From: DATBDM01 sp034664425 | GTDB taxonomy: Bacteria > Actinomycetota > Thermoleophilia > Solirubrobacterales > Solirubrobacteraceae | Assembly: GCA_034664425.1 (NCBI GenBank) | Contig: JAXDHR010000123.1 | Span: forward strand, 1 to 26,954 | Reading direction: 5' to 3' | Length of the DNA: 26,954 bases | Part shown: positions 1 to 6,682 of the stretch, in pieces | Layout: each line of letters begins with the position of its first letter | Position numbering within the stretch: position 1 is the first letter of the stretch | Position numbers and translations under genes: made by a program | Notes under the pieces: generated by a model | Database searches by the model: none | Seen by the model: the letters and a program-made list of their open reading frames with translations, nothing else | Told to the model about the DNA's origin: nothing

Positions 1-868
1 GGACGACGTACTCCCGGAACTCGCTGCCCGTCTGCAGCACGTGGTTGATCAGCCCGCCGAGCCAGGCGATGTCAGTGCCGCCGCGCAGCGGCACGTGCAG
101 ATCCGCGACCGCGCTCGTGCGCGTGAAACGCGGGTCGACGTGGATGATCGTCGCGCCGCGCCTGCGCGCTTCCATCACCCATTGGAACCCGACCGGATGG
201 CACTCGGCCATGTTCGAGCCCTCGATCACGATGCAGTCGCTGTTGGCGAGGTCCTGCTGGAACGTGGTGGCGCCGCCGCGCCCGAACGAGGTCCCCAGAC
301 CGGGGACCGTCGAGGAGTGTCATATGCGGGCCTGGTTCTCGATCTGGACCGCGCCGAGCGCGGTGAAGCACTTCTTGATCAGGTAGTTCTCCTCGTTGTC
401 GAGCGTCGCGCCGCCGAGGTGGGCAAAGCCCTGTGTCCGGTTGAGCACGACGCCGTCCTCGTCCTCGGCCTCCCAGGTGCGCCGGCGGGTCGCGATCACC
501 CGGTCAGCGATCATGTCCATGGCGGTGTCGAGGTCGAGGTCCTGCCAGTCGGTCGCGTGCGGCGGGCGGTAGCGGACCCTGGTCACGCGACTGGGGCTCG
601 TGACCAGCGAGAGCGAGGAGGAGCCGCGCGGGCAGAGCCGGCCGCGCGAGACGGGCGAGTCCTTGTCGCCCTCGATGTGGACGATCTGCTCGTCCTTGAC
701 GTACACGGACTGACCGCAGCCGACGGCGCAGTACGGGCAGACGGACCTCACGACGCGGTCGGCCGTCGCGGTCCGCGGCTGCAGCGACTCGGAGACGCCC
801 GAGCGCGCCGCGCGGCCGAGCGCGTGCGGATCGCCCCCAAGCTGGCGGAGCAACGGCGGCAGCCTCAC
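1..868 (-). CDS. fdnG: Formate dehydrogenase alpha subunit, selenocysteine-containing, 3' end outside window
   Basis: Molybdopterin-dependent oxidoreductase that oxidises formate to CO2. Seen: an N-terminal 4Fe-4S site with Cys44, Cys47, Cys51 and Cys79 (CPYCAVGC, then RLCPRG), followed by the molybdopterin domain. The frame appears to stop at UGA (320-322), but it continues downstream with textbook family sequence (NQARI-UGA-HSSTVPGLGTSFGRGG, then GSNMAE and HVDPRFTRTSA), so residue 183 is selenocysteine, the metal ligand of Sec-type formate dehydrogenases. A SECIS hairpin follows. No twin-arginine signal is visible, so a cytoplasmic enzyme is likely. The start is GTG at 868, the only start codon between the upstream in-frame TGA (890-892) and the Cys motif; its ribosome site is poor. 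Standard gene callers will split or truncate this gene. About 290 codons are visible of what is usually a roughly 1000-residue protein. Partner subunits and selA/B/C/D must lie outside the window. Confidence 0.93.
290..308 (-). promoter_or_regulatory. Bacterial SECIS element for UGA (Sec) codon at 320-322
   Basis: On the - strand, 11 nt after the UGA, lies a perfect 7-bp stem with a 5-nt loop: GGTCCCC-GGTCT-GGGGACC. A further CGA/TCG pairing below a bulged C can extend the stem. The loop GGTCT and the 11-nt spacing match, from memory, the SelB-binding hairpin of E. coli fdhF. The hairpin lies within coding sequence, as is normal for bacterial SECIS elements. It should recruit SelB-Sec-tRNA and decode the UGA. 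Confidence 0.92.
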
Positions 869-962
869 CGGGCGCTTGTTATCCGATCGTCATCCAGGGC
901 CCCATCTGCGATGTCCGAACGCGAACCCTGCGCGGGCGCGGCTCTCATCTTCGCCGCACCCG

Positions 963-1778
963 TCAGGCGTCCGCTCCCTCGTAGGCCGGGCGCGCGGCGA
1001 CGCGCGGTGCCCGCGGCGCGGTCGTCTGCACGTCGCGGCGCGTGCGCGCCAGGTAGGCGACGAGCGCGATGAAGGCGACGAGGCCGATCGCGCTGACGGT
1101 GCCGTCGCCGAGGCCGAGGCCGGTCTGCGCGTGCGCCTTGCCGAACCAGTCGGCCAGCGAGGCGCCCAGCGGCCGCGTCACCACGTAGGAGGCCCAGAAC
1201 GCGGCGATCGGGTTCAGCCATCCGCGCCGCCATGCCAGCGCGGGAACGGCGATGATCGCGGCGAACAGCACGGCCGAGGCGAAGAAGCCCAGGTGCAGCT
1301 CGATCGCCGTGAGATCGCCGGCCGCGGTTCCGAGCGCGAACGTGCCGAGCACCGCGGCCCAGTAGTACCGCTCACGGCGCCGCGTGGTGATGCTGTGGAT
1401 CGACAGCGTCCCCTCGCTGCGGTGCCAGCGCAAGAAGACCACCGCGACGACGAGCGCGAAGACAGGCGTCGTCACCGCGTACGACAGGCCCGCGCCGTCG
1501 CGCACGCCGTCGGCCACCATCGTGCCGAAGACCGCGACCATCAGGACGGCGAACCAGTAGGCGGGCGCGCGGTAGCTGCGCGCCCGAAGCTGCAGCCGCA
1601 GCGCGTAGGCGAGGCCGACGATCCCGATCGCGCCGGCGAGCGGGACGCTCTCGTGGCCGAGGAAGTCGGAGATCGACTCGCCGATCCCGGTGGTCAGGAT
1701 CTTGATCACCCAGAAGATCGCGGAGATCTCGGGCACCTTGGCGGCGAGCGGAGCGCGTGGCTCGGGGGAGCGAGTCAT
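963..1778 (-). CDS. DUF347-repeat integral membrane protein (COG4705-like)
   Basis: A 271-residue protein with about eight hydrophobic segments. It reads as four tandem two-helix units. The first helix of each unit ends in a small-residue/Asp motif: ITTG-type GESISD (about residues 32-38), GTMVAD (about 85-90), GTAAGD (about 151-156) and GASLAD (about 204-209). This matches the DUF347 repeat family, known as four tandem two-helix repeats with a conserved Trp; units 1 and 4 carry FW. The N-terminus (KVPEISAIFW, IKILTTG.GES) is the best recognised stretch. The function is uncharacterised; four similarly placed acidic residues suggest an ion or metal transporter, which is inference. The start is ATG at 1778; a weak CAGCCT box lies 8 nt upstream. 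It is downstream of the alkyltransferase gene on neither shared operon evidence nor overlap (the alkyltransferase ends 95 nt upstream of its start on the same strand). Confidence 0.85.
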   Translation of the reverse strand: MTRSPEPRAPLAAKVPEISAIFWVIKILTTGIGESISDFLGHESVPLAGAIGIVGLAYALRLQLRARSYRAPAYWFAVLMVAVFGTMVADGVRDGAGLSYAVTTPVFALVVAVVFLRWHRSEGTLSIHSITTRRRERYYWAAVLGTFALGTAAGDLTAIELHLGFFASAVLFAAIIAVPALAWRRGWLNPIAAFWASYVVTRPLGASLADWFGKAHAQTGLGLGDGTVSAIGLVAFIALVAYLARTRRDVQTTAPRAPRVAARPAYEGADA

Positions 1779-1873
1779 GCCCGCGGAGGCTGGGGCGCAG
1801 AGGTGGACCTGCGATGAGCCGCTCAGAAACGGTCTATCGGATCAGGCCCACTCGCGGCTCCGGATCGCCGCGC

Positions 1874-2371
1874 TCACGCGAACAGCGCCTCCTGCGTGAA
1901 TCCCGGCGCGCGCTCGATCTCGAGCATGCGCCGCTTGGTCATGATCCCGCCCGGGGCCGAAAAGCCGGTCAGCGCCCCGTCGGCGGCGAGCACGCGGTGG
2001 CAGGGCACGACGATCGGGAACGGGTTGCTGCCCAGTGCAGCCCCGACGGCGCGCGCCGCGCCGGGCGCGCCGATCGCCCGGGCGATCTGCCCGTAGCTCG
2101 CCGTGGCGCCCGGGCCGATCGCGCGTGTCGCGGCGAACACCCTGCGGCGGAACGGGTCGATGCCGCGTTCGTCGAGGACGATGTCGGTGAGCTCACGCCG
2201 CTCACCCGCGAGCAGCGCGCCGATCCCCGCGATCGCGGCGCGCACCGCCTCCGGCGCTCGCGCATCGGCGGCGGGCGGCCGGCGCCGCCCGCCGGGCAGA
2301 TGCACGCGCGTGATCCCGGCCTCGCTCCATTCCACGCCGCAAACCCCGATGGCGGTCGCGAACCAGAGCAT
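1874..2371 (-). CDS. ogt: Methylated-DNA--protein-cysteine S-methyltransferase
   Basis: Suicide DNA-repair protein that transfers alkyl groups from O6-alkylguanine (and O4-alkylthymine) to its own cysteine. Seen: the active-site motif VVPCHRV with the acceptor Cys124, the helix-turn-helix part (ASYGQIARAIG, ARAVGAALGSNP) and the C-terminal LTGFSAPGGIMTKRRMLE signature. At 165 residues it has the normal length for the single-domain form, with no AraC/Ada regulatory domain. The start is ATG at 2371, with a TAGGCT box 6 nt upstream, so the message is probably leaderless. It may be Ogt or a short MGMT; the family is certain, the symbol is not. The neighbouring genes give no further functional hint. 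Confidence 0.93.
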   Translation of the reverse strand: MLWFATAIGVCGVEWSEAGITRVHLPGGRRRPPAADARAPEAVRAAIAGIGALLAGERRELTDIVLDERGIDPFRRRVFAATRAIGPGATASYGQIARAIGAPGAARAVGAALGSNPFPIVVPCHRVLAADGALTGFSAPGGIMTKRRMLEIERAPGFTQEALFA

Positions 2372-2377
2372 GAGTCC

Positions 2378-2383
2378 AGCCTA
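2378..2383 (-). promoter_or_regulatory. -10 box of leaderless alkyltransferase gene
   Basis: TAGGCT on the - strand ends 6 nt before the ATG at 2371, placing transcription start at or next to the start codon. No convincing -35 box is visible. It is one of a set of similarly placed TAnnnT boxes in this window. Confidence 0.55.
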
Positions 2384-2399
2384 GGGGCCGGACCGGCGG

Positions 2400-3250
2400 C
2401 TACCGGTGAGCGAGCCGCTCCGCCTCCGTGGCCTCGCGCTGCTCGTGCATGTGCTCCGCGACTCCGCGATCCGGACGCCCGATGACGAAGTAGATCGCCC
2501 CGACGAGCGCGATCCTTGCTCGGCGACGCGAACACGAGCAGCACGAACAGCGCCGTGACGGCCGTGCCGGCCAGCAGCGCGTGCACCGGCGTCTTGAAGC
2601 GGTGGTGGACGGCGGCGATCCAGCGCGACGCGGGCAGCGCGCCGTCGCGCGCGCAGGAGAAGGCGAGCCGGCTCCCGGCGCCCTGGATCGAGGTGCCGCA
2701 CGAGAAGAAGGCGAAGATGATCAGCAGCAGCAGGAAGTCCTGCATCCCGCTCGAGAGCCGGCCGAGGATGAACGGCACGCCGCCGCCCTTGACGGTCGCG
2801 CCGACCGCGTTGTGCGCGGGCATCGCCAGCAGCAGCGCGGCGGTCAGGATCAGCGACGCGATGCCGCCCCAGATCAGCGCCAGGCGCATCGCACGCGGGA
2901 CCTGGCGCCCGGCGTCCTCGGTCTCCTCCGAGATGTCGCCGGCCGACTCGAAGCCGTAGAAGATGATCGCGATGCCGAACGTACCGAGCACCTCGACGTA
3001 GACGCCGAACTGGGCGACCCGACCCATCACCCGCGCACACGTGATGTTAAGCACCGTCTGGATCGCGAGCAGGATCAGCGTGATGGCGAGGATCGTCCCG
3101 TGGCTGGCGGGGTCGAGGTTCCAGCCGAACCAGTTGTGCGTGAGGGCAGCGACGTAGGTGACCGCTCCCGTGTCGACCGAGGCGACGGTGACGAGCAGCG
3201 CGATGCCGTAGAGCCAGCCGACGAACCAGCCGAAGCACGCCGGCCCGATT
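2400..3250 (-). pseudogene. APC-superfamily amino-acid permease, middle and C-terminal remnant
   Basis: From about 3250 downward one frame encodes recognisable permease helices: FGWFVGWLYGIALL, VASVDTGAVTYVAAL, then FYGFESAGDISEETEDAG and SCGTSIQGAGSRLAFSCARDG, the loop and helix signatures of actinobacterial APC permeases. Near 2512-2520 the frame is lost after FASPSK. A different frame resumes at once with the normal family C-terminus (ALVGAIYFVIGRPDRG, ending in TAG at 2400-2402). In intact relatives I expect several further helices between these two points, so an internal deletion of very roughly 90-100 codons is inferred. Upstream of about 3250 the frame is open but reads an unrelated proline-rich stretch, and the true N-terminus is missing; it appears inverted on the other strand at 3285-3549. 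The gene cannot make a working transporter as it stands. Confidence 0.85.
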
Positions 3251-3284
3251 AGGATCGGCCGGTCCGGAGGGAACGAGCTCGCAA

Positions 3285-3549
3285 ATGGGGACGGTCGGTA
3301 TGGACGTTACGACGGCGGCTGCGCCGACGCAGACCACTGACGACGAGCGGCTCGCATCTACTCGCTGTTCCTGCTCTTCGTCGGCACCGGCGGCCCCGCG
3401 TACCTGTGGCTGACGATCATCCCCTCGTCGGGATGCTCTTCGTGGCGCTCGTCTTCGGCGAGCTCGCGAGCCATTACCCGATCGCCGGCGCGCTGTACCA
3501 GTACAGCAAGTTCTCGGTGGGCCCCGGCTTACGAGCCGGAGCAGGCTGA
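3285..3549 (+). pseudogene. APC amino-acid permease N-terminal remnant, inverted and frameshifted
   Basis: This + strand segment encodes the N-terminus of the same permease family in three successive frames. Frame one starts at ATG 3285 or 3300 (MDVTTAAAPTQTTDDERLAS). From 3356 a second frame gives IYSLFLLFVGTGGPAYLWL, and from 3424 a third gives LVGMLFVALVFGELASHYPI and GALYQYSKFSVGPG, ending at TGA 3547-3549. The pieces correspond to the start, the first helices and the HYPIAGALYQ loop. The part between DDERLAS and IYSLF is missing. The next expected block (FVGWLYG) lies on the opposite strand at about 3230. The two remnants therefore look like one gene that suffered an in-place inversion of its first ~250 bp plus small deletions. 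A misassembly would look similar. Confidence 0.8.
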
Positions 3550-3579
3550 ACCGCCGGGACTGCCGTTCGGGCCCACCGC

Positions 3580-5892
3580 TCAGCGTGCGGTGAGCAGCTC
3601 CGACAGCGCCCCGATGAGCTCGCGCGGCAGCTTCTGCGCGTGCAGCTCCGCGAGCATCGCGTGCGGCGCCAGCTCGGAGCTCAGCGTCCGCCACGCCGCC
3701 GCCTTCGCCTCGTGGGCGAACTGCGCGGCGTTGAGCACGGCGAACAGCGCGCCGGAGCGGTCCTGCGTGCGGGGGCCGTCGGCGACGTCGGCGGGGACCG
3801 TCACCGGACGGTCCGTCGGGGCGTCGGGGACCGTCGCGCCCGCCGCGCCGGTGCCGAGGAACGTCACGGTCCACGTCCGCGTCGCCGGCAGGACGCCGTG
3901 CGGGTCCTCGGCGGCGGCGATCGTCAGCTCGCCGGCGGCCTGATCCCACGTGATCGCCGTCCGCGCCGTGGGGATGTCGGCGGGCGTCGAGCCGGTGCCG
4001 TCGTCCTCGATCAAGGTGAAGGCGCCGTCCGCACCCGGGGCGACGAGCAGCTCGAGCCGGTCCGGATTGCGGGTGGCGTCGAGGTCGTCCGCCGCGGTGA
4101 GCGGGACGATGCCGCCGGCACGCAGCAGCACGGGGATCGACCGCCCGTCGCGGTGCAGGTCGATCTCGCGGTCGCCGTCGTACGCCGTCCCGGTGAAGAC
4201 GTCCACCCACGCGCCGGGCGGCAGCCAGGCGCGAACCTCGCCGCGCAGCGTCACGGCGTCGCGGGGCGCCGTGATCGGGGCGACGACGAGCTCGGAGCCG
4301 AACGCGAACTCGTTCGGGACCGCGTAGGCGCGGCGGTCGCCGGGCACGAGGTGGTACATCGGCCGTACCAGCGGCACGCCCTCGACGGCGGCGCGGTGGT
4401 TCATGGTGTGCAGGTAGGGCACGAGGCGGTGGCGCAAGCGCAGCGCCTCGTTCATGGCGTCGCGCGCCTCGCGCGGGTAGAGCCACGGCTCCTTGACCAG
4501 GAACGGGTTGCTCGACGAGTGCAGCCGAAGGATCGGCGAGAAGACGCCGTACTGCACCCAGCGCGTCGCGAGCTCATCATCGCGCACGCCCCACAGGTGG
4601 CCGCCGATGTCATGGCTCCACCAGCCGTAGCCGATGTTCGACGCCGTGGCGGTGAACTCGGGCTGGAAGTCCAGCGACTCCCACGAGATGATCGCGTCGC
4701 CCGAGAAGCCGACCGGGTACCGGTGGCTGCCCGGCCCGGCGTAGCGAGAGAAGGTCAGCGGGCGGCGGTGGTCGCGACCGGAGTCGAGGAAGTGGAAGTG
4801 GTTGAGCATCCACAGCGGATCGATGCCGGCGATCCGCGAGTAGCTGCCCTGCTGCCAGTCGAGCCACCAGAAGTCGACGCCCTGCGCCTCGAGTCGATGG
4901 TGGACGACCTCGAGGTAGGCGCGAAGGAAGTCGCGATCGGTGATGTCGAAGGCGATCGGGTCCTCGCCGCCGGCATCGCGGCCCAGAGCCTGGGCCATCG
5001 CCGGGTAGACGTCCTCGAAGGCACGCACGCCGTCGGCGGGATGCACGTTCAGCGTGACCCGCAACCCGCGGCGGTGCAGCTCGGCGACGAAGCCCTCGGG
5101 ATCGGGAAACAGCGACGGCTCCCAGCTGTAGCCCGTCCAGCCCGAGCCGAAGCGCTCGGGCACCGAGTCCACGCGGTGCCAGTCCATGTCGAGCACGGCG
5201 ACCGAGAACGGCACGCCCTCCTCGTCGAAGCGATCCATCAGCTCCAGGTAGGCGTCCGCGCTATAGCGGTGATAGCGGCTCCACCAGTTGCCCAGCGCCC
5301 AGCGGGGGAGCACGGGCTGCGCGCCGGAGACCGCGTAGAAGACCTTCAGCGCCTGCGCGTAGTCGTGCCCGAACGCGAACACGTAGACGTCGATGCGCCG
5401 GCCGTCGCGCGGGCTGACCCAGCCGTCGTCCTCGAAGACGAACGAGCCCGAGTCGTCGAGCGCGACGATCCCGAAGCGCGACACGACGCCCGGCTCGAGC
5501 GGCGCCCGGCCGTCGACGTTGTCGAGCGTGCGCGTCGTTCCGCCGAGGTCGCGGACGGGCTCGCCGAAGCGCCAGACGCCGCGGTAGTTGCTGACGTTCC
5601 CGCGCACCTGAGCGCTCAGCCCGGCGGGCGAGAACGGCCGGCGATCGTAGGTCAGCCGCACGCGGTCGGTGACGAGCTCGAGCGCCGCGTCGCCCTCGAT
5701 GACCTCGAACCGCGGCACCGGCAGGTCGCGGTGCAGGGCGAACGCCGACGCGCGGTCCTCGAAGACGCCGTCCTCGGCCCACTCGAGCCGCAGCAGCCCG
5801 GCGTCGAGCACGGTGATGCGCCAGCGGTCGCCCCGGACGACCGCGTCCGGGTTGGCACGCGGCGAGGTGGCGAGGCGCAGATGCGGATCCAA
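3580..5892 (-). CDS. Glycoside hydrolase family 31 protein (alpha-glucosidase/xylosidase type)
   Basis: A 770-residue retaining alpha-glycosidase with an N-terminal beta-sandwich and a TIM barrel. Seen: RWALGNWWSRYHRY, VAVLDMDWH, the nucleophile strand WWLDWQQG with Asp345, the acid/base region GFSGD with Asp399, and GWWSHDIGGHLWG followed by RWVQYGVFSPILRLHSS. C-terminal beta-sandwich domains follow, then a short extra tail. Most GH31 enzymes have W.DMNE around the nucleophile; the LDWQQ form marks a distinct subgroup, so the substrate is open. No signal peptide is seen, so it should act on imported oligosaccharides. The start is TTG at 5892, chosen because GAAGGAG sits 4 nt upstream; the open frame runs further 5' but that part is not homologous. 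It diverges from the transglycosylase gene across a palindrome at 5943-5958. Confidence 0.92.
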   Translation of the reverse strand: MDPHLRLATSPRANPDAVVRGDRWRITVLDAGLLRLEWAEDGVFEDRASAFALHRDLPVPRFEVIEGDAALELVTDRVRLTYDRRPFSPAGLSAQVRGNVSNYRGVWRFGEPVRDLGGTTRTLDNVDGRAPLEPGVVSRFGIVALDDSGSFVFEDDGWVSPRDGRRIDVYVFAFGHDYAQALKVFYAVSGAQPVLPRWALGNWWSRYHRYSADAYLELMDRFDEEGVPFSVAVLDMDWHRVDSVPERFGSGWTGYSWEPSLFPDPEGFVAELHRRGLRVTLNVHPADGVRAFEDVYPAMAQALGRDAGGEDPIAFDITDRDFLRAYLEVVHHRLEAQGVDFWWLDWQQGSYSRIAGIDPLWMLNHFHFLDSGRDHRRPLTFSRYAGPGSHRYPVGFSGDAIISWESLDFQPEFTATASNIGYGWWSHDIGGHLWGVRDDELATRWVQYGVFSPILRLHSSSNPFLVKEPWLYPREARDAMNEALRLRHRLVPYLHTMNHRAAVEGVPLVRPMYHLVPGDRRAYAVPNEFAFGSELVVAPITAPRDAVTLRGEVRAWLPPGAWVDVFTGTAYDGDREIDLHRDGRSIPVLLRAGGIVPLTAADDLDATRNPDRLELLVAPGADGAFTLIEDDGTGSTPADIPTARTAITWDQAAGELTIAAAEDPHGVLPATRTWTVTFLGTGAAGATVPDAPTDRPVTVPADVADGPRTQDRSGALFAVLNAAQFAHEAKAAAWRTLSSELAPHAMLAELHAQKLPRELIGALSELLTAR

Positions 5893-5920
5893 GGGGCTCC
5901 TTCGAGGTTCGATCCCGCGC

Positions 5921-5926
5921 ACGGTA
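5921..5926 (-). promoter_or_regulatory. Candidate -10 box for the GH31 gene
   Basis: TACCGT on the - strand lies 28 nt upstream of the TTG start. It would give a short 5' leader holding the GAAGGAG ribosome site at 5897-5903. The palindrome 5943-5958 would then cover the -35 region. Confidence 0.4.
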
Positions 5927-5942
5927 CCCGCGTCATCGACGT

Positions 5943-5958
5943 CTAATCGATCGCTTAG
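5943..5958. promoter_or_regulatory. 16-bp imperfect palindrome, candidate operator between divergent genes
   Basis: CTAATCGATCGCTTAG pairs at 7 of 8 positions and is AT-rich against a very GC-rich background. It lies between the GH31 gene (-) and the transglycosylase gene (+), upstream of candidate -10 boxes for both. Its look is compatible with a LacI-type operator, common for glycosidase genes, but no such regulator is in the window. Confidence 0.45.
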
Positions 5959-5968
5959 CCGGGCGGCG

Positions 5969-5974
5969 TACGCT
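5969..5974 (+). promoter_or_regulatory. -10 box of leaderless transglycosylase gene
   Basis: TACGCT ends 6 nt before the GTG at 5981 and supports that start over longer readings of the open frame. Confidence 0.6.
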
Positions 5975-5980
5975 CGCCGA

Positions 5981-6682
5981 GTGACGCCCACCCTGCGCCG
6001 GCTCGGCCTCGCCGCGCTGCTCGTGCCGGCCAGTCTGGCGTTCGCGAGCGGAGCGCTGTTCGGTTCGCTGCCGCCGACCCGCGACGCCGCCGCGCGGGTC
6101 GAGCGGATCCTGCACGCGCACGGCGCGACGTTCGTGCGCGTGCCGACCGGCGCACGCGTGGCGCGCGCCATCGTGGCCGTCGAGGACCAGCGCTTCTTCG
6201 AGCATGGCGCCATCGACCCGGTGGCCGTCGGCCGCGTCGTGGTCTCCGGCGTGACGCACCCCGGGCAGGACCCCGGCGGCAGCACGATCGCGCAGCAGCT
6301 CGCGAAGATCCTCTACGTCCGCCGCCCGGACTCGCTGCTCGGACGCGTGCAGGCGATCGGTCTCGCCTTCGGGCTCGAGCACGACTACTCGAAGCAGCAG
6401 ATCCTCGAGCTCTACCTCAACGCGGTCTTCTTCGGGCATGGCTACTACGGCGTCGGCCAGGCGGCGCACGGCTACTTCGACCGCGATCCCGGCGCGCTGT
6501 CGTGGCGACAGGCCGCGCTGCTCGCGGGCCTGCCCCAGGCACCGAGCGCCTACGACCCGGTCGCACACCCGGCGCTCGCGCTCGAACGCCGCCGCCAGGT
6601 CCTCGGCCGGCTCGCGGCCGCCGCGTTGCTGCCGGGCACGCGCGCGAGCCGGCTCGCGCGCGCGCCGCTCGGCATCACGTGA
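5981..6682 (+). CDS. Monofunctional peptidoglycan glycosyltransferase (GT51)
   Basis: Polymerises lipid II into glycan strands at the outer face of the membrane. Seen: an N-terminal hydrophobic anchor (LGLAALLVPASLAFASGALF), then the GT51 motifs in order: AIVAVEDQRFFEHGAIDP with catalytic Glu68, GGSTIAQQLAK, and the later LELYLN...GHGYYGVGQAAHGYF and QAALLAGLPQAPSAYDP. At 233 residues it ends right after the GT51 domain, with no penicillin-binding transpeptidase domain, so it is a monofunctional transglycosylase. The start is GTG at 5981, fixed by the -10 box 6 nt upstream. Its last 8 bases overlap the 3' end of the convergent FUSC gene. The second catalytic Glu is probably in the (Q)ILELYLN helix, judged from family knowledge. 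Confidence 0.93.
   Translation: MTPTLRRLGLAALLVPASLAFASGALFGSLPPTRDAAARVERILHAHGATFVRVPTGARVARAIVAVEDQRFFEHGAIDPVAVGRVVVSGVTHPGQDPGGSTIAQQLAKILYVRRPDSLLGRVQAIGLAFGLEHDYSKQQILELYLNAVFFGHGYYGVGQAAHGYFDRDPGALSWRQAALLAGLPQAPSAYDPVAHPALALERRRQVLGRLAAAALLPGTRASRLARAPLGIT

Noticed and set aside
3240..3560. Phase-variable invertible switch in the permease gene
   Set aside because: Only a 7-bp shared GGCCCGA was found near the two junctions and no recombinase gene is nearby. The frameshifts show decay, not a working switch.
3047..4486. 479-codon open frame on the - strand across the permease and GH31 regions
   Set aside because: Arg/Ala/Pro-rich translation without family motifs, out of frame with the GH31 gene: a shadow typical of GC-rich DNA.
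5893..6285. Longer N-terminus for the GH31 protein
   Set aside because: The open frame upstream is the antisense shadow of the transglycosylase gene. The Shine-Dalgarno at 5897-5903 fixes the TTG start at 5892.
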